DNA of 64,000 nucleotides, taken from positions 124,001 through 188,000 of the forward strand of contig JADKIL010000003.1 of the NCBI GenBank assembly GCA_016721315.1, given 5' to 3'. Of the stretch, positions 8,859 through 16,343 are shown piece by piece (position 1 is the stretch's first letter; the number at the start of each line of letters is the position of its first letter). The position numbers and the translations under genes were made by a program. This DNA comes from Candidatus Villigracilis vicinus. GTDB taxonomy: Bacteria > Chloroflexota > Anaerolineae > Anaerolineales > Villigracilaceae. Under the pieces are notes generated by a model. That model saw only the letters and a program-made list of their open reading frames with translations. It did no database searches and was not told where the DNA came from.

Positions 8859-9461
8859 TTAGCGATAGAGTTTATGAGACTCAATATAGTCATACACTTC
8901 TGGAGCGAGATAGTAACGGTACATTTCTCCTGCTGCAATACGACGCCGCAACTCTCTTGAAGAAATAGGTTGAAGCAGGGCATCTATGAAGCGCACTTTC
9001 TTTGTCAAACCGGGGAGTTTGGTCTCAAGTACGGCGAGGTCCGTCGAGTCGCTTGGGCGGCGCATGACGCCAATGTTGGCAACAGAAGCTACGAGGTCCG
9101 CGCTGAAGCGCCAGGTGGGCAGGTCAAACAGTGAATCGCCGCCGATCAGCAATGTGATCTCGGCATTCGCTTGCTGGCTGGCAAGCAGGCGGATCGTATC
9201 GACAGTGTAATGCGGTCCGGGTCGGTCGATCTCGATGCGTGAAAGCTCAAAGACCGGGTCATATGCGACCATACGTTGAAGCATAGGCAGCCGGTGAGTG
9301 AGTGGCGTGATGAAGTTTTCCTGTTTATGCGGCGGGTCAGGGGTGAGCACCCACAATAGACGGTCCAGTTTGAACTGTGAGGCAGCTTCGCTCGCAAGGA
9401 TGAGGTGCCCCATATGTGGCGGATCAAAGGTTCCGCCAAAAATTCCAATGCGGTTTGACAT
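8859..9461 (-). CDS. nadD: nicotinate-nucleotide adenylyltransferase
   Basis: Transfers AMP from ATP to nicotinate mononucleotide, making deamido-NAD in NAD synthesis. The 200-residue product begins MSNRIGIFGGTFDPPHMGHL, which contains the nucleotidyltransferase signature GGTFDPPHxGH. A WVLTPDPPHK stretch and the late SSRELRRRIAAG motif (S-S-x-x-R-x-x) complete the fold. The ATG at 9461 is chosen because the motif lies right after it and the family is about 200 residues long. The longer frame to 9524 would overlap the divergent gene. A TATACT box ends 7 bases before the ATG on the minus strand, so the mRNA may be leaderless. Confidence 0.93.
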   Translation of the reverse strand: MSNRIGIFGGTFDPPHMGHLILASEAASQFKLDRLLWVLTPDPPHKQENFITPLTHRLPMLQRMVAYDPVFELSRIEIDRPGPHYTVDTIRLLASQQANAEITLLIGGDSLFDLPTWRFSADLVASVANIGVMRRPSDSTDLAVLETKLPGLTKKVRFIDALLQPISSRELRRRIAAGEMYRYYLAPEVYDYIESHKLYR

Positions 9462-9515
9462 GGGGCGAAGTATATCCCAAACTTTTCGCTCATTTCTTGG
9501 TGGTATACTGACGAA
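9462..9515. promoter_or_regulatory. divergent promoter pair between nadD and the GAF gene
   Basis: Only 54 bases separate two divergent starts. On minus, TATACT (9474 to 9469) is 7 bases before the nadD ATG. On plus, TATACT (9504-9509) is 6 bases before the ATG at 9516. Neither start has a Shine-Dalgarno sequence, so both transcripts may be leaderless. No clear -35 boxes. Confidence 0.5.
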
Positions 9516-10412
9516 ATGTCCCAACCGACGATCATGAGTTCCACGTCGCCATTAAAAAAGATCATTCACGCAATGCGCGCCATTGAGCGCGGCGATTATG
9601 ACCCGATTCTCTTGCAAGACTTCTTGCAGGAATCAGGAGACTTGGGTCAGCTTGCAAAAATGGTAGACACCATGGCAAGCACTATTTCACAGCGTAACGT
9701 TCAATTAAATCTTCTGAATAAGGTCATCCCCATCGGCGTCTCTCTTTCTGCGGAAAAAGATTTCAACCGATTGCTCGAGTCATTGGTAGTGGAAGCGCAG
9801 GCATTCACCAACGCCGATGCCGGGAGTTTGTATCTCGTTGAGGAAGATAAATTAAGGTTTGTGATCCTACGGAATACTTCATTGAATATGCATATGGGCG
9901 GCACGAGCGGGAGTCCGATCGCCTTCAAACCGATCCGCATGTATAACGAAGACGGCAGTGAGAACCGCTCCAACGTGGTTTCGCATGCCGCGCTGACCCA
10001 CCAGCGGATTATGATCGCCGATGCCTATGAAGCGGAGGGGTTCGATTTCTCAGGCACAAAATCCTTCGACGAACAAACCCGTTATCGCTCCAAATCCTTC
10101 CTAACCATTCCGCTCGAGAACAAGGACGGCAAGGTCATGGGGGTGCTGCAACTCATCAATGCCAAGGACCCAAAAACCGGCGAGATCGTCGCATTTGAGG
10201 CTGACCTTGTGCTGGAGGCATTGATCCTGCTTGCTACAGCTGCGCTGGATGGCTACATCCGTGAGGCAGCCCTGCGCAGTGAGATCGCCAAACTGCGCAT
10301 TGAGGTCGATCAATCGCGCCGCGCCAAACAGGTGGATGAGATCACCGAAACACAATTCTTCCGTGACCTGACAACCCGCGCAAAGGAAATGCGCTCCAAA
10401 GGAAAAAAATAA
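9516..10412 (+). CDS. GAF-domain sensor protein with C-terminal coiled-coil
   Basis: A soluble 298-residue protein. Residues about 10-60 look like a HAMP-type helical linker (MRAIERGDYDPILLQDFLQE, then LAKMVDTMASTISQRN). A GAF domain covers about residues 65-240 (FNRLLESLVVEAQAFTNADA, then SFLTIPLENKDGKVMGVLQL). A charged coiled-coil ends the protein. Its last 40 residues (EVDQSRRAKQVDEITETQFF and following) align without gaps to the C-terminus of the cyclic-nucleotide-binding protein at 15609-16343. It has no output enzyme domain, so it is likely a ligand- or redox-sensing partner that acts by protein contact. ATG 9516 directly follows a -10 box; ATG 9534 is an alternative start. The ligand is unknown. 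Confidence 0.75.
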   Translation: MSQPTIMSSTSPLKKIIHAMRAIERGDYDPILLQDFLQESGDLGQLAKMVDTMASTISQRNVQLNLLNKVIPIGVSLSAEKDFNRLLESLVVEAQAFTNADAGSLYLVEEDKLRFVILRNTSLNMHMGGTSGSPIAFKPIRMYNEDGSENRSNVVSHAALTHQRIMIADAYEAEGFDFSGTKSFDEQTRYRSKSFLTIPLENKDGKVMGVLQLINAKDPKTGEIVAFEADLVLEALILLATAALDGYIREAALRSEIAKLRIEVDQSRRAKQVDEITETQFFRDLTTRAKEMRSKGKK

Positions 10413-10569
10413 GGAAGAATAAAAGTTTTTGGGGGTTTGCAAAACTGATATTATTTCAGGCTTGTTTTGGTAACACTTTTGGGGGATAAATAGACACTAA
10501 GATTACGGAACTTTCAGCAATAAACCATAAAAAACAATCCAAGCAAAATGCCTACAGGGCAGGGAATTC

Positions 10570-11697
10570 ATGACCATTTTCATCCAAACTCATCGCAAAA
10601 TCATAACACTTGCAGCTGCTGCCCTGATCGCACTCACACTTGGCGCTTGCAGCGGCGGAAACATCGACCTCTCCGGCGCAGCGGGTCAACCCACTTCAAC
10701 CCCAATCACCGATACAGCCCAGGCAGCTCCAGTTGCCGAGGTTCAACCTGCCCTCCCCCCGCCCGCTACTGGTCATATCATTTTCACATCCGATCGTGAC
10801 GGTCAAACCGATTTATATATGAGCACTCCAGATGGCATTGAACTGACCCGCCTCACCACCAATGCAGCCTTGGATGGCGCTACGCCGCGCATCTCACCGG
10901 ATGGCAGCAAGATCGCCTTCTCCTCCACTCAGAACAATAATACTGATATCTACGTTCTCGATATCCCCAGCGGCAACATCAATCGTGTAACCGATGCACA
11001 GGAAAAAGACGCCTCACCCTCATGGTCACCGGACGGTCAACAGATCGCCTTCGAATCCTTCCGCGATGGCAACCTGGAGATCTACATTGCCAACAGTGAC
11101 GGCTCCAACCCTATCCGCTTGACCAATGACCCCGCCGGAGACAGCAACCCGGTCTGGTCGCCGGTATCGAACGACATCCTTTTTGTCAGCAACCGCTTCG
11201 GCAACTCAGACCTGTTCCTGCTCAGCCCTAATGGCAGTGTATCCACACTGACAACGAGTCCAGCTCCCGACAACACCCCGGTCTGGTCGCCAGACGGAAG
11301 CTTCGTCGCCTTTCAATCGTTCGCTGGTGAACTCTCGAACATCTGTATTATCGGGCGCGACGGACTGAACCAAGCCTGCATCACCCCCAACCTTGCTAAA
11401 TACGACACCCCCGTCTGGTCACAGAATGGCGAGCAGATCGCCTCCAATGTCGTACAAGCTGATGTGTATGGCATTCAAGTTTTCAACATCCGCGACGGCA
11501 GCATTGTTGCGTTGTCACAACCGGGCATTGAGCCGCGCGGCACCCCTGCCTGGTCACCAGACGGATTACGGCTGGTCTTTCAAGCCGAATCAGGTGATGA
11601 CATGGAAGTCTATCAGGCAGTGATCGCGACCAATGAATTCACCCGCGTCACCACCATGCCAGGCTACGATGGCGAACCGGTATGGGCTTCCCGCTAA
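10570..11697 (+). CDS. TolB-like (PD40) beta-propeller lipoprotein
   Basis: The 375-residue product has a lipoprotein signal peptide (LIALTLGACSGG, Cys at about residue 27), a Pro/Ala/Thr-rich linker, and about seven propeller repeats. Each repeat has the pattern [ST]P.WSPDG..I.F.S...G...IY (for example SPSWSPDGQQIAFES). This is the WD40-like PD40 repeat of TolB and DPP-IV-type propellers. It should sit outside the cell, anchored by lipid, and bind proteins or ligands. No enzyme domain is fused. AGGGCAGGGAA precedes the ATG. It is a paralogue of the larger Gly-rich propeller lipoprotein at 17584-19541. A strong terminator follows. Confidence 0.82.
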   Translation: MTIFIQTHRKIITLAAAALIALTLGACSGGNIDLSGAAGQPTSTPITDTAQAAPVAEVQPALPPPATGHIIFTSDRDGQTDLYMSTPDGIELTRLTTNAALDGATPRISPDGSKIAFSSTQNNNTDIYVLDIPSGNINRVTDAQEKDASPSWSPDGQQIAFESFRDGNLEIYIANSDGSNPIRLTNDPAGDSNPVWSPVSNDILFVSNRFGNSDLFLLSPNGSVSTLTTSPAPDNTPVWSPDGSFVAFQSFAGELSNICIIGRDGLNQACITPNLAKYDTPVWSQNGEQIASNVVQADVYGIQVFNIRDGSIVALSQPGIEPRGTPAWSPDGLRLVFQAESGDDMEVYQAVIATNEFTRVTTMPGYDGEPVWASR

Positions 11698-11707
11698 AAC
11701 TCTCTAA

Positions 11708-11746
11708 CCAAAAACGCCCCGAACGAATTGTTCGGGGCGTTTTTGG
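11708..11746. terminator. bidirectional rho-independent terminator
   Basis: A 17-bp perfect stem (11708-11724 and 11730-11746) with A-rich and T-rich shoulders lies between the convergent propeller and substrate-binding-protein genes. Confidence 0.88.
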
Positions 11747-11755
11747 TTTAAACAA

Positions 11756-12502
11756 CTACGGTGCGGGGACTTCTATCGCCTTGCTTGGGATGGAGGCTGC
11801 ATCCCAATACCCGGCAAACGGTTCAAGGGTAAGGGTATCTCCATTTGCAGCCACAACTTTATATGGACCCGTACCGCCATCGCCGCCAGCAAACATTGCC
11901 GGGCTGATGATGGAAAAAGACGGGTCAGTTAGTTTGGTAAGCAGATCGACATCTGGAGCATTCAGGTGAACAATAAGATTGTATTCATCCTGTTTTTCAA
12001 TGCCATCCACGTGAGATTTAGGCTTTCCATCTTCGGTCACCTCGCCTTTGAAACCTCCAAAGCTGGCAGCCCATGCAGCATAAGAACCAGCACCGCGATT
12101 GGCATCTCCCGGGTCGAACCATCGATTGAAGTTTAGAATGACCGCATCGGCGGTCAACAGTGTGCCATCGTGGAAGGTCACACCCTGCCGAAGGGTGAAA
12201 ATATAGTCCAAGCCGTCTTCAGAAATAGTGACGGTTTCAGCAAGCGCTGCCTCAACTGTGCCAGATTGCAAACGGACCAAACCTTCATATAGATAGATCG
12301 CTGCAGCATTGGCATTGTCTGAAGGCAAATTAGCAGGATCAAGCGTCAGATCCACAGTGACCGGAGCGGCAGCGCTGCCTCCGCTTGCATCGGTGGGGCT
12401 GCCAGAATCAGAAACCGGGGTATTATTCCCTCCACCACAAGCTGTCAAAAGAATACCAGTAATTAAAAGAACTCCCATCAAAACCCGTTTTCTATTGTTC
12501 AT
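11756..12502 (-). CDS. truncated family 5 (peptide-type) substrate-binding lipoprotein
   Basis: The product starts with a clear lipoprotein signal (VLLITGILLTACGGG). It continues with the N-terminal region of SBP_bac_5 proteins: an LDPANLPSDNANAAAIYLYE block, LRQGVTFHDGTLLTADAVIL (the usual V.FHDG..ltA.DV motif) and GGTGPYKVV. It stops at residue 248, after a normal-looking FAGYWDAASIP stretch where full-length proteins (about 520-550 residues) continue for another lobe. The stop is just before the terminator at 11708-11746. It may be a deletion remnant or a naturally short protein. The signal peptide and start are intact. A full-length homologue is encoded at 33793-35455. No transporter genes are adjacent. 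Confidence 0.65.
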   Translation of the reverse strand: MNNRKRVLMGVLLITGILLTACGGGNNTPVSDSGSPTDASGGSAAAPVTVDLTLDPANLPSDNANAAAIYLYEGLVRLQSGTVEAALAETVTISEDGLDYIFTLRQGVTFHDGTLLTADAVILNFNRWFDPGDANRGAGSYAAWAASFGGFKGEVTEDGKPKSHVDGIEKQDEYNLIVHLNAPDVDLLTKLTDPSFSIISPAMFAGGDGGTGPYKVVAANGDTLTLEPFAGYWDAASIPSKAIEVPAP

Positions 12503-12556
12503 TATCTCTCCTGGAAGTTATAAAGGCGTTGCCAGAGCGAAGACTTTCAATTCAAG

Positions 12557-12569
12557 TATAATGGAATTT
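12557..12569 (+). promoter_or_regulatory. TATAAT box 7 nt before ATG of the cyclase gene
   Basis: TATAAT at 12557-12562 overlaps an in-frame ATG at 12561 and lies 7 bases before the ATG at 12570. If the box is used, the mRNA cannot contain the 12561 codon, so 12570 becomes the leaderless start. Confidence 0.5.
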
Positions 12570-14126
12570 ATGTTACCCGAGTCTCCTCTGACTACGATTG
12601 AAAGCCGTTTAAGATATTTGCTCCCTTCCGAAATGTATGTTTCGATGTGGGGCAATCCTTCCGTCGAGGTCATGATCCAGGTACACAATCACCTACGTAC
12701 TTTACAACGCATCCTGCATGACTATACTTCGCGCCAGATCGACATTACCAAACTCAAACCCGGCGATGTAAAGACCGAGTGGCAGTATGGCACCATGATG
12801 TTCACCGATCTGGCGGGGTTCACCAAACTCATGGAAGCCAACGCATCCAAAGGACGCGAAGGCGCAGAAAACCTGCTGAAAGAATTGACCAAATATTTTT
12901 CCACCATGATCTCGATCATCAGCAAATCGGGCGGCGAGTTGGTGGAGTTTACCGGTGACGCCATGTTGGTAATGTTCCCCAAGAAAACCGGAAAATCAGA
13001 TGATGCCAGCCGCGCCATCCGTGCTGGTCTGCGTATGCAGCGCGCCATGAAAGACTTCGCAGAGATCCAGACGCCCACCGGCATTGTCAACTTGAAAATG
13101 CGCATTGGTGTGCATAGCGGAAAATTCCTCACGGCTGAGATCGGCACACCCCGCCGCATGGAACATGTCCTGCTGGGCAAGGATGTGCAAAAAGCCAAGC
13201 TGACCGAAAGCAATGGGGCAAATGAGCGTGTGAACGTTTCGGAAAGCGGCTATGATCTGGCAAAAAACGATTTCCGTTTTGAAGACGGCAACCCCGAATA
13301 TCACCTGGTAGTGGATGACCTTACTGCTGAAAATCTCGGCGATTATGAGATTACCCCGGTAGGGCGACGCATGGCAAGCAGTGTGCTCTTTGACAAAAAG
13401 GATAAGAAGGAAGTCCTCAACAATATCATCGAACTGCTTAACTCGATCGAGCCGCTCGCCAGTTACATTCCAGACCCGATCCTTTCGATGTTGGTGGAAA
13501 GTGCGGCAGACCGCCGCATTCCTCCAGATTTTCCAGAGCCGACGATCATGTTCGTCAACTTTATTGGTTTGCCCGAGGCGGCAGATCGCGCCCTGCCCGG
13601 CGAAGAACGCAAGCTGGCGGCAAGTTTTTCCAAGGCATTCTCTCTCATCAATGCCGTCGTAGAAGCCCGCGGCGGAGTTCTAAAAAAGGTGACCTATCAC
13701 CTTTCTGGTTCAGATATCGTCATCTATTTTGGTGTACCGAACGCACACACCAATAATGAGATGCGCGCCGCTTCAGCAGCCGTAGCGATCCGCGAGGTGG
13801 TGGAAGGGATCAACGCCAAAGCCCCCACCATTGGCGGCATCAAACCAGAAGTGTATTGCCAGATCGGCATTAACAAGGGACCCGCCTTCGTGGCGGAAGT
13901 AGGCGACCCGCGCGGACGCCGCGAGTTCAATGTGCTGGGAGATACGGTCAATACAGCGGCGCGTTTAATGAACCGCGCACAGAAGAATCAGATCGTGGTC
14001 TCAGAGCCCATTAAGCGAGTGGTTGAAGAAAAATACGAATGCGTATCGCTCGGAGCGATTTCCTTAAAGGGAAAGAAAGACGCCATGAACCTTTATGATA
14101 TGGTTCGTAAAATTCCAAAGAATTAA
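12570..14126 (+). CDS. tandem class III adenylate/guanylate cyclase
   Basis: The 518-residue protein has two cyclase homology domains in one chain. Domain 1 (about residues 68-240) keeps both metal-binding aspartates: D80 in MFTDLAGFT and D130 in EFTGDAMLVMF. Its transition-state Asn/Arg positions are changed to Gln/Lys (GKDVQKAKL, Q207 and K210). Domain 2 (about residues 322-515) is the reverse: the metal positions are N330 (FVNFIGL) and S381 (LSGSDIVIYF), but NTAAR (N461, R465) is intact. Together they form one complementary active site, as in two-domain eukaryotic-type cyclases. There is no membrane segment. ATP versus GTP specificity cannot be fixed. The gene faces the cNMP-binding/ParA operon across a shared terminator. 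The reading frame extends upstream to 12309, but that part is antisense to the SBP gene and is rejected. Confidence 0.85.
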   Translation: MLPESPLTTIESRLRYLLPSEMYVSMWGNPSVEVMIQVHNHLRTLQRILHDYTSRQIDITKLKPGDVKTEWQYGTMMFTDLAGFTKLMEANASKGREGAENLLKELTKYFSTMISIISKSGGELVEFTGDAMLVMFPKKTGKSDDASRAIRAGLRMQRAMKDFAEIQTPTGIVNLKMRIGVHSGKFLTAEIGTPRRMEHVLLGKDVQKAKLTESNGANERVNVSESGYDLAKNDFRFEDGNPEYHLVVDDLTAENLGDYEITPVGRRMASSVLFDKKDKKEVLNNIIELLNSIEPLASYIPDPILSMLVESAADRRIPPDFPEPTIMFVNFIGLPEAADRALPGEERKLAASFSKAFSLINAVVEARGGVLKKVTYHLSGSDIVIYFGVPNAHTNNEMRAASAAVAIREVVEGINAKAPTIGGIKPEVYCQIGINKGPAFVAEVGDPRGRREFNVLGDTVNTAARLMNRAQKNQIVVSEPIKRVVEEKYECVSLGAISLKGKKDAMNLYDMVRKIPKN

Positions 14127-14148
14127 TAATTGCGAAAAAACAAGGGGT

Positions 14149-14187
14149 AAACACAAAGTCGAGAGCTAAGCTCTCGACTTTGTGTTT
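14149..14187. terminator. bidirectional terminator between cyclase and ParA operon
   Basis: A 17-bp perfect stem (14149-14165 and 14171-14187, 5-base loop) ends in an A-run on one side and a T-run on the other. It serves both convergent units. Confidence 0.9.
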
Positions 14188-14193
14188 TTCCTA

Positions 14194-14568
14194 TCAACCT
14201 GTGGGCGGCTTCCGTTTTAATTTTGAATCCAATGAAGACCATATACCAGCAGCCAATGTGCTGCCTTCCTTCCGGCGCAAGTTGACCTTATAAATAGCTT
14301 TCTCCCGTTCACCGATGCGGGTCAGCCAAAATTGTTCGGTCAAGTTCGAAAGCGCAGAATCCAATTCGGTGCGCGTGAGGCGGTCCTGTTCGGGCATGGT
14401 ATCCATCACCTCACACATCCGCGGATAGCTCATCTGCAGTTCGCGCAGCATCACACGCATGATCTTACGCAGGGAGGGCGGCAATTTGGCAATATCAAGG
14501 GGCGAGATACCGCCATCCTTCTGGCTCTCCTTGATCTCTTTATCCAACCGGTCAAAAAGTCCTGGCAT
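14194..14568 (-). CDS. winged-helix-like small partner protein of the ParA ATPase
   Basis: The product (124 residues) has a basic/acidic N-terminus. A helical region follows (LPPSLRKIMRVMLRELQM), then a segment shaped like a winged helix-turn-helix (RLTRTELDSALSNLTEQFWL, then two strands IGEREKAIYKVNLRRKEG), and the tail GIWSSLDSKLKRK. I do not recognise a named family. The protein encoded at 21729-22064 has the same layout, including a late I-W-x-x-[LI]-D motif, and also follows a ParA gene, so the two are probably paralogues. ATG 14568 is chosen over TTG 14583 because GAGG sits 5 bases before it. It is the last gene of the five-gene minus operon and may couple the ATPase to DNA or to a cargo; this is inference. 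Confidence 0.6.
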   Translation of the reverse strand: MPGLFDRLDKEIKESQKDGGISPLDIAKLPPSLRKIMRVMLRELQMSYPRMCEVMDTMPEQDRLTRTELDSALSNLTEQFWLTRIGEREKAIYKVNLRRKEGSTLAAGIWSSLDSKLKRKPPTG

Positions 14569-14579
14569 GTTTACCTCGC

Positions 14580-14792
14580 TCAATACAACTCGGGCATGCT
14601 GATCGGTTCAGGCTGCGGCTCGCATTCACCACACCAGATGACGTTGGCAACCGCCAGCCCTTTAGGCGTGTTATTGGCGCCGACGAACATCGTAATGAAT
14701 GTGGACATGGTTGCTGCGTGATCCTTGCAAACGAAACGTCCGCAAAAAGCGCAGGATGCACGGGGCTCTTCTTCACAATGCCAGCATTTCAT
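14580..14792 (-). CDS. small zinc-finger protein
   Basis: A 70-residue protein with Cys/His pairs: CWHC near residue 3, CAFC near 14, C-x2-H (CKDH) near 21, and CGEC near 54. This resembles a B-box or AN1-like double zinc site. AGGAG precedes the ATG. It lies 9 bases after the ParA gene and its stop overlaps the Shine-Dalgarno region of the next gene, so it belongs to the same operon. Function is unknown; small zinc-binding adaptors in such operons are usually protein-interaction modules. Confidence 0.6.
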   Translation of the reverse strand: MKCWHCEEEPRASCAFCGRFVCKDHAATMSTFITMFVGANNTPKGLAVANVIWCGECEPQPEPISMPELY

Positions 14793-14801
14793 GGTTGTCT
14801 C

Positions 14802-15587
14802 CTATTTTGAAGCGAGGATGAAATCCACCACGCCACACAGTGCCTTCGACCACTCATGGTCAGGATAACGCAGGGAGAACAGGTCTTTACTGGCGTTCTC
14901 TGCCATATCGAACGAGAGCGGCATGATCCCTGCAACCGGCGCCTCAAATTTTTCTTCGATATCCTTTTTGATCACGGAAAAGTCATACTTGGGCAGCGCC
15001 TTGTTCACCAGCAGGAACAAATTGGGAACATCAAGACTGCGGGCAATATCCACCGTAACGGATGTGCCCTGCATATCCTGATTATCGGGACGCAAAATAA
15101 TAATAAGCACATCTGAAGTGGCAATGGAGAGCAGCGTCTCTTCGTTCAAGCCGGGATGCGTATCGATAAAAAGGTAATCCAGGTCAAATTCAGAAATGGT
15201 AGTCTGCAACCCTTCGTTCAACAGGTTGAAATCCACGCCTTCTTTGATGATCTGACTGATATCTCCACCGCGAATACTGGATGGAAATAGCCAGAGATTC
15301 TTACCCGCTAACTTGGCGCGCCCTTCTCCTTCGCTGGAGTGTTCACCCACTGAATAACCGATCTCGCGAATGGTGGCAGTGCCATGCAGAAAATCGTTCA
15401 TGGTTTTGCCCATCTTCTTTTCATCCAAGCCGAATAGTACGTGAATGCCCGGAGACTGGATATCCGTGTCCACCACGCCCACACGTTTGCCCGTCATGGC
15501 AACTTGTGCGGCAAGGTTTGCGGTGGTGTTGGACTTCCCCGTACCTCCGCGGAATGAATGAATGGATACGATCTTTCCTGCGCTCAT
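14802..15587 (-). CDS. deviant ParA/MinD-type ATPase, copy 1
   Basis: The product (about 261 residues) is a SIMIBI-class ATPase of the ParA/MinD group. The P-loop reads HSFRGGTGKSNTTANLAA, where the usual signature lysine of the deviant Walker A motif (KGGxGK) is Arg. VGVVDTDIQSPGIHVLF carries the switch I Asp, and YLFIDTHPGLNEET carries the Walker B/DTxPG motif. It has no MinD-type C-terminal membrane helix. Such ATPases form ATP-dependent dimers that position DNA, organelles or protein arrays. GGAGG lies 1 base from ATG 15590 and 4 bases from ATG 15587, so 15587 is the better start. It sits between the cNMP-binding gene and two small partner genes. A second copy is at 20937-21692. The cargo is unknown. 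Confidence 0.85.
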   Translation of the reverse strand: MSAGKIVSIHSFRGGTGKSNTTANLAAQVAMTGKRVGVVDTDIQSPGIHVLFGLDEKKMGKTMNDFLHGTATIREIGYSVGEHSSEGEGRAKLAGKNLWLFPSSIRGGDISQIIKEGVDFNLLNEGLQTTISEFDLDYLFIDTHPGLNEETLLSIATSDVLIIILRPDNQDMQGTSVTVDIARSLDVPNLFLLVNKALPKYDFSVIKKDIEEKFEAPVAGIMPLSFDMAENASKDLFSLRYPDHEWSKALCGVVDFILASK

Positions 15588-15608
15588 CATGCCTCCATGT
15601 AATTTCGA

Positions 15609-16343
15609 TTACAGACCCTGCCGCTTCTTGCGGATGGTCTGTGCCTGTTCTTTCAATTTGGCGTAGAACTCGGTGCTGGTGATCTCTTCAAATTCCTTCT
15701 TACGGCGTTCTTGATCGATCTCGAAAGATAAGCGTTCCAATTCCTGCTTTAAGCCTTCTTCACGTGCTTTCACTTTTCGCACCATCGAATAGAACGTGGA
15801 AAGCAATTGAGCCGCCTTGTCATCATCCGTTCCGGCACTGTTGGTGAGCGGCTGGGTGTTTTCCAAAAACGAATAATCGCCCTCGGCGGTCTTTTGCGAC
15901 CAGTCTATCACTTTCTCAATATAGGTGGTTGAAAAACGCAGCCGATTCGAAAGCCCGCGCAGAATGCCGAGTGCCACATCCAAACGCTGAGCGAGCAACT
16001 CAAAGAAGGCTTCACGCGTCAACTCAAGCGCTTCCACTTCATCCAAGGCAATGGCACCCGCCGAACGTGGACGTTCATCCACCAGCGCAAGTTCGCCAAT
16101 GGCTTCGCCGGGTCCCACTTTATTGATAATGATCTCTTCACCGCGCGCATCCGTGGTGACGATCTTCAAATGTCCCTCAAGAATAAGATAAAAAGAATCG
16201 GCGGGGTCGCCTTTGCGCATCATGGCGGCGTCTGTAGAGAACTTGCGCAGTGTAGTCTTTGCCGCCACAGCGGCAAGGGCATCATCTGAAAGCTCCTTGA
16301 AAAAATCTGTTTGGTGTATCTTTTGTAAAACATCACCGGTCAT
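15609..16343 (-). CDS. cyclic-nucleotide-binding protein with coiled-coil output
   Basis: Residues about 12-125 form a cNMP-binding domain. The phosphate-binding cassette is intact (GEAIGELALVDERPRSAGAI): the Glu of GEL should bind the ribose and the Arg of PRSA the cyclic phosphate. Unlike CRP/FNR proteins there is no C-terminal helix-turn-helix. Instead a long charged helix runs from about residue 180 to the end (EEGLKQELERLSFEIDQERR, then EEITSTEFYAKL). That tail aligns without gaps to the end of the GAF protein at 9516-10412. The ATG overlaps the PrsW stop by 4 bases (ATGA). It is probably the sensor for the product of the cyclase encoded 1.5 kb away, passing the signal to the ParA ATPase; this link is inference. 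Confidence 0.85.
   Translation of the reverse strand: MTGDVLQKIHQTDFFKELSDDALAAVAAKTTLRKFSTDAAMMRKGDPADSFYLILEGHLKIVTTDARGEEIIINKVGPGEAIGELALVDERPRSAGAIALDEVEALELTREAFFELLAQRLDVALGILRGLSNRLRFSTTYIEKVIDWSQKTAEGDYSFLENTQPLTNSAGTDDDKAAQLLSTFYSMVRKVKAREEGLKQELERLSFEIDQERRKKEFEEITSTEFYAKLKEQAQTIRKKRQGL

Noticed and set aside
12309..12569. N-terminal extension of the cyclase frame
   Set aside because: It is antisense to the truncated substrate-binding gene, and a TATAAT box overlaps the later start region.
15609..16343. CRP/FNR-type transcription regulator
   Set aside because: The C-terminal part is a coiled-coil with no helix-turn-helix, so DNA binding is not supported.
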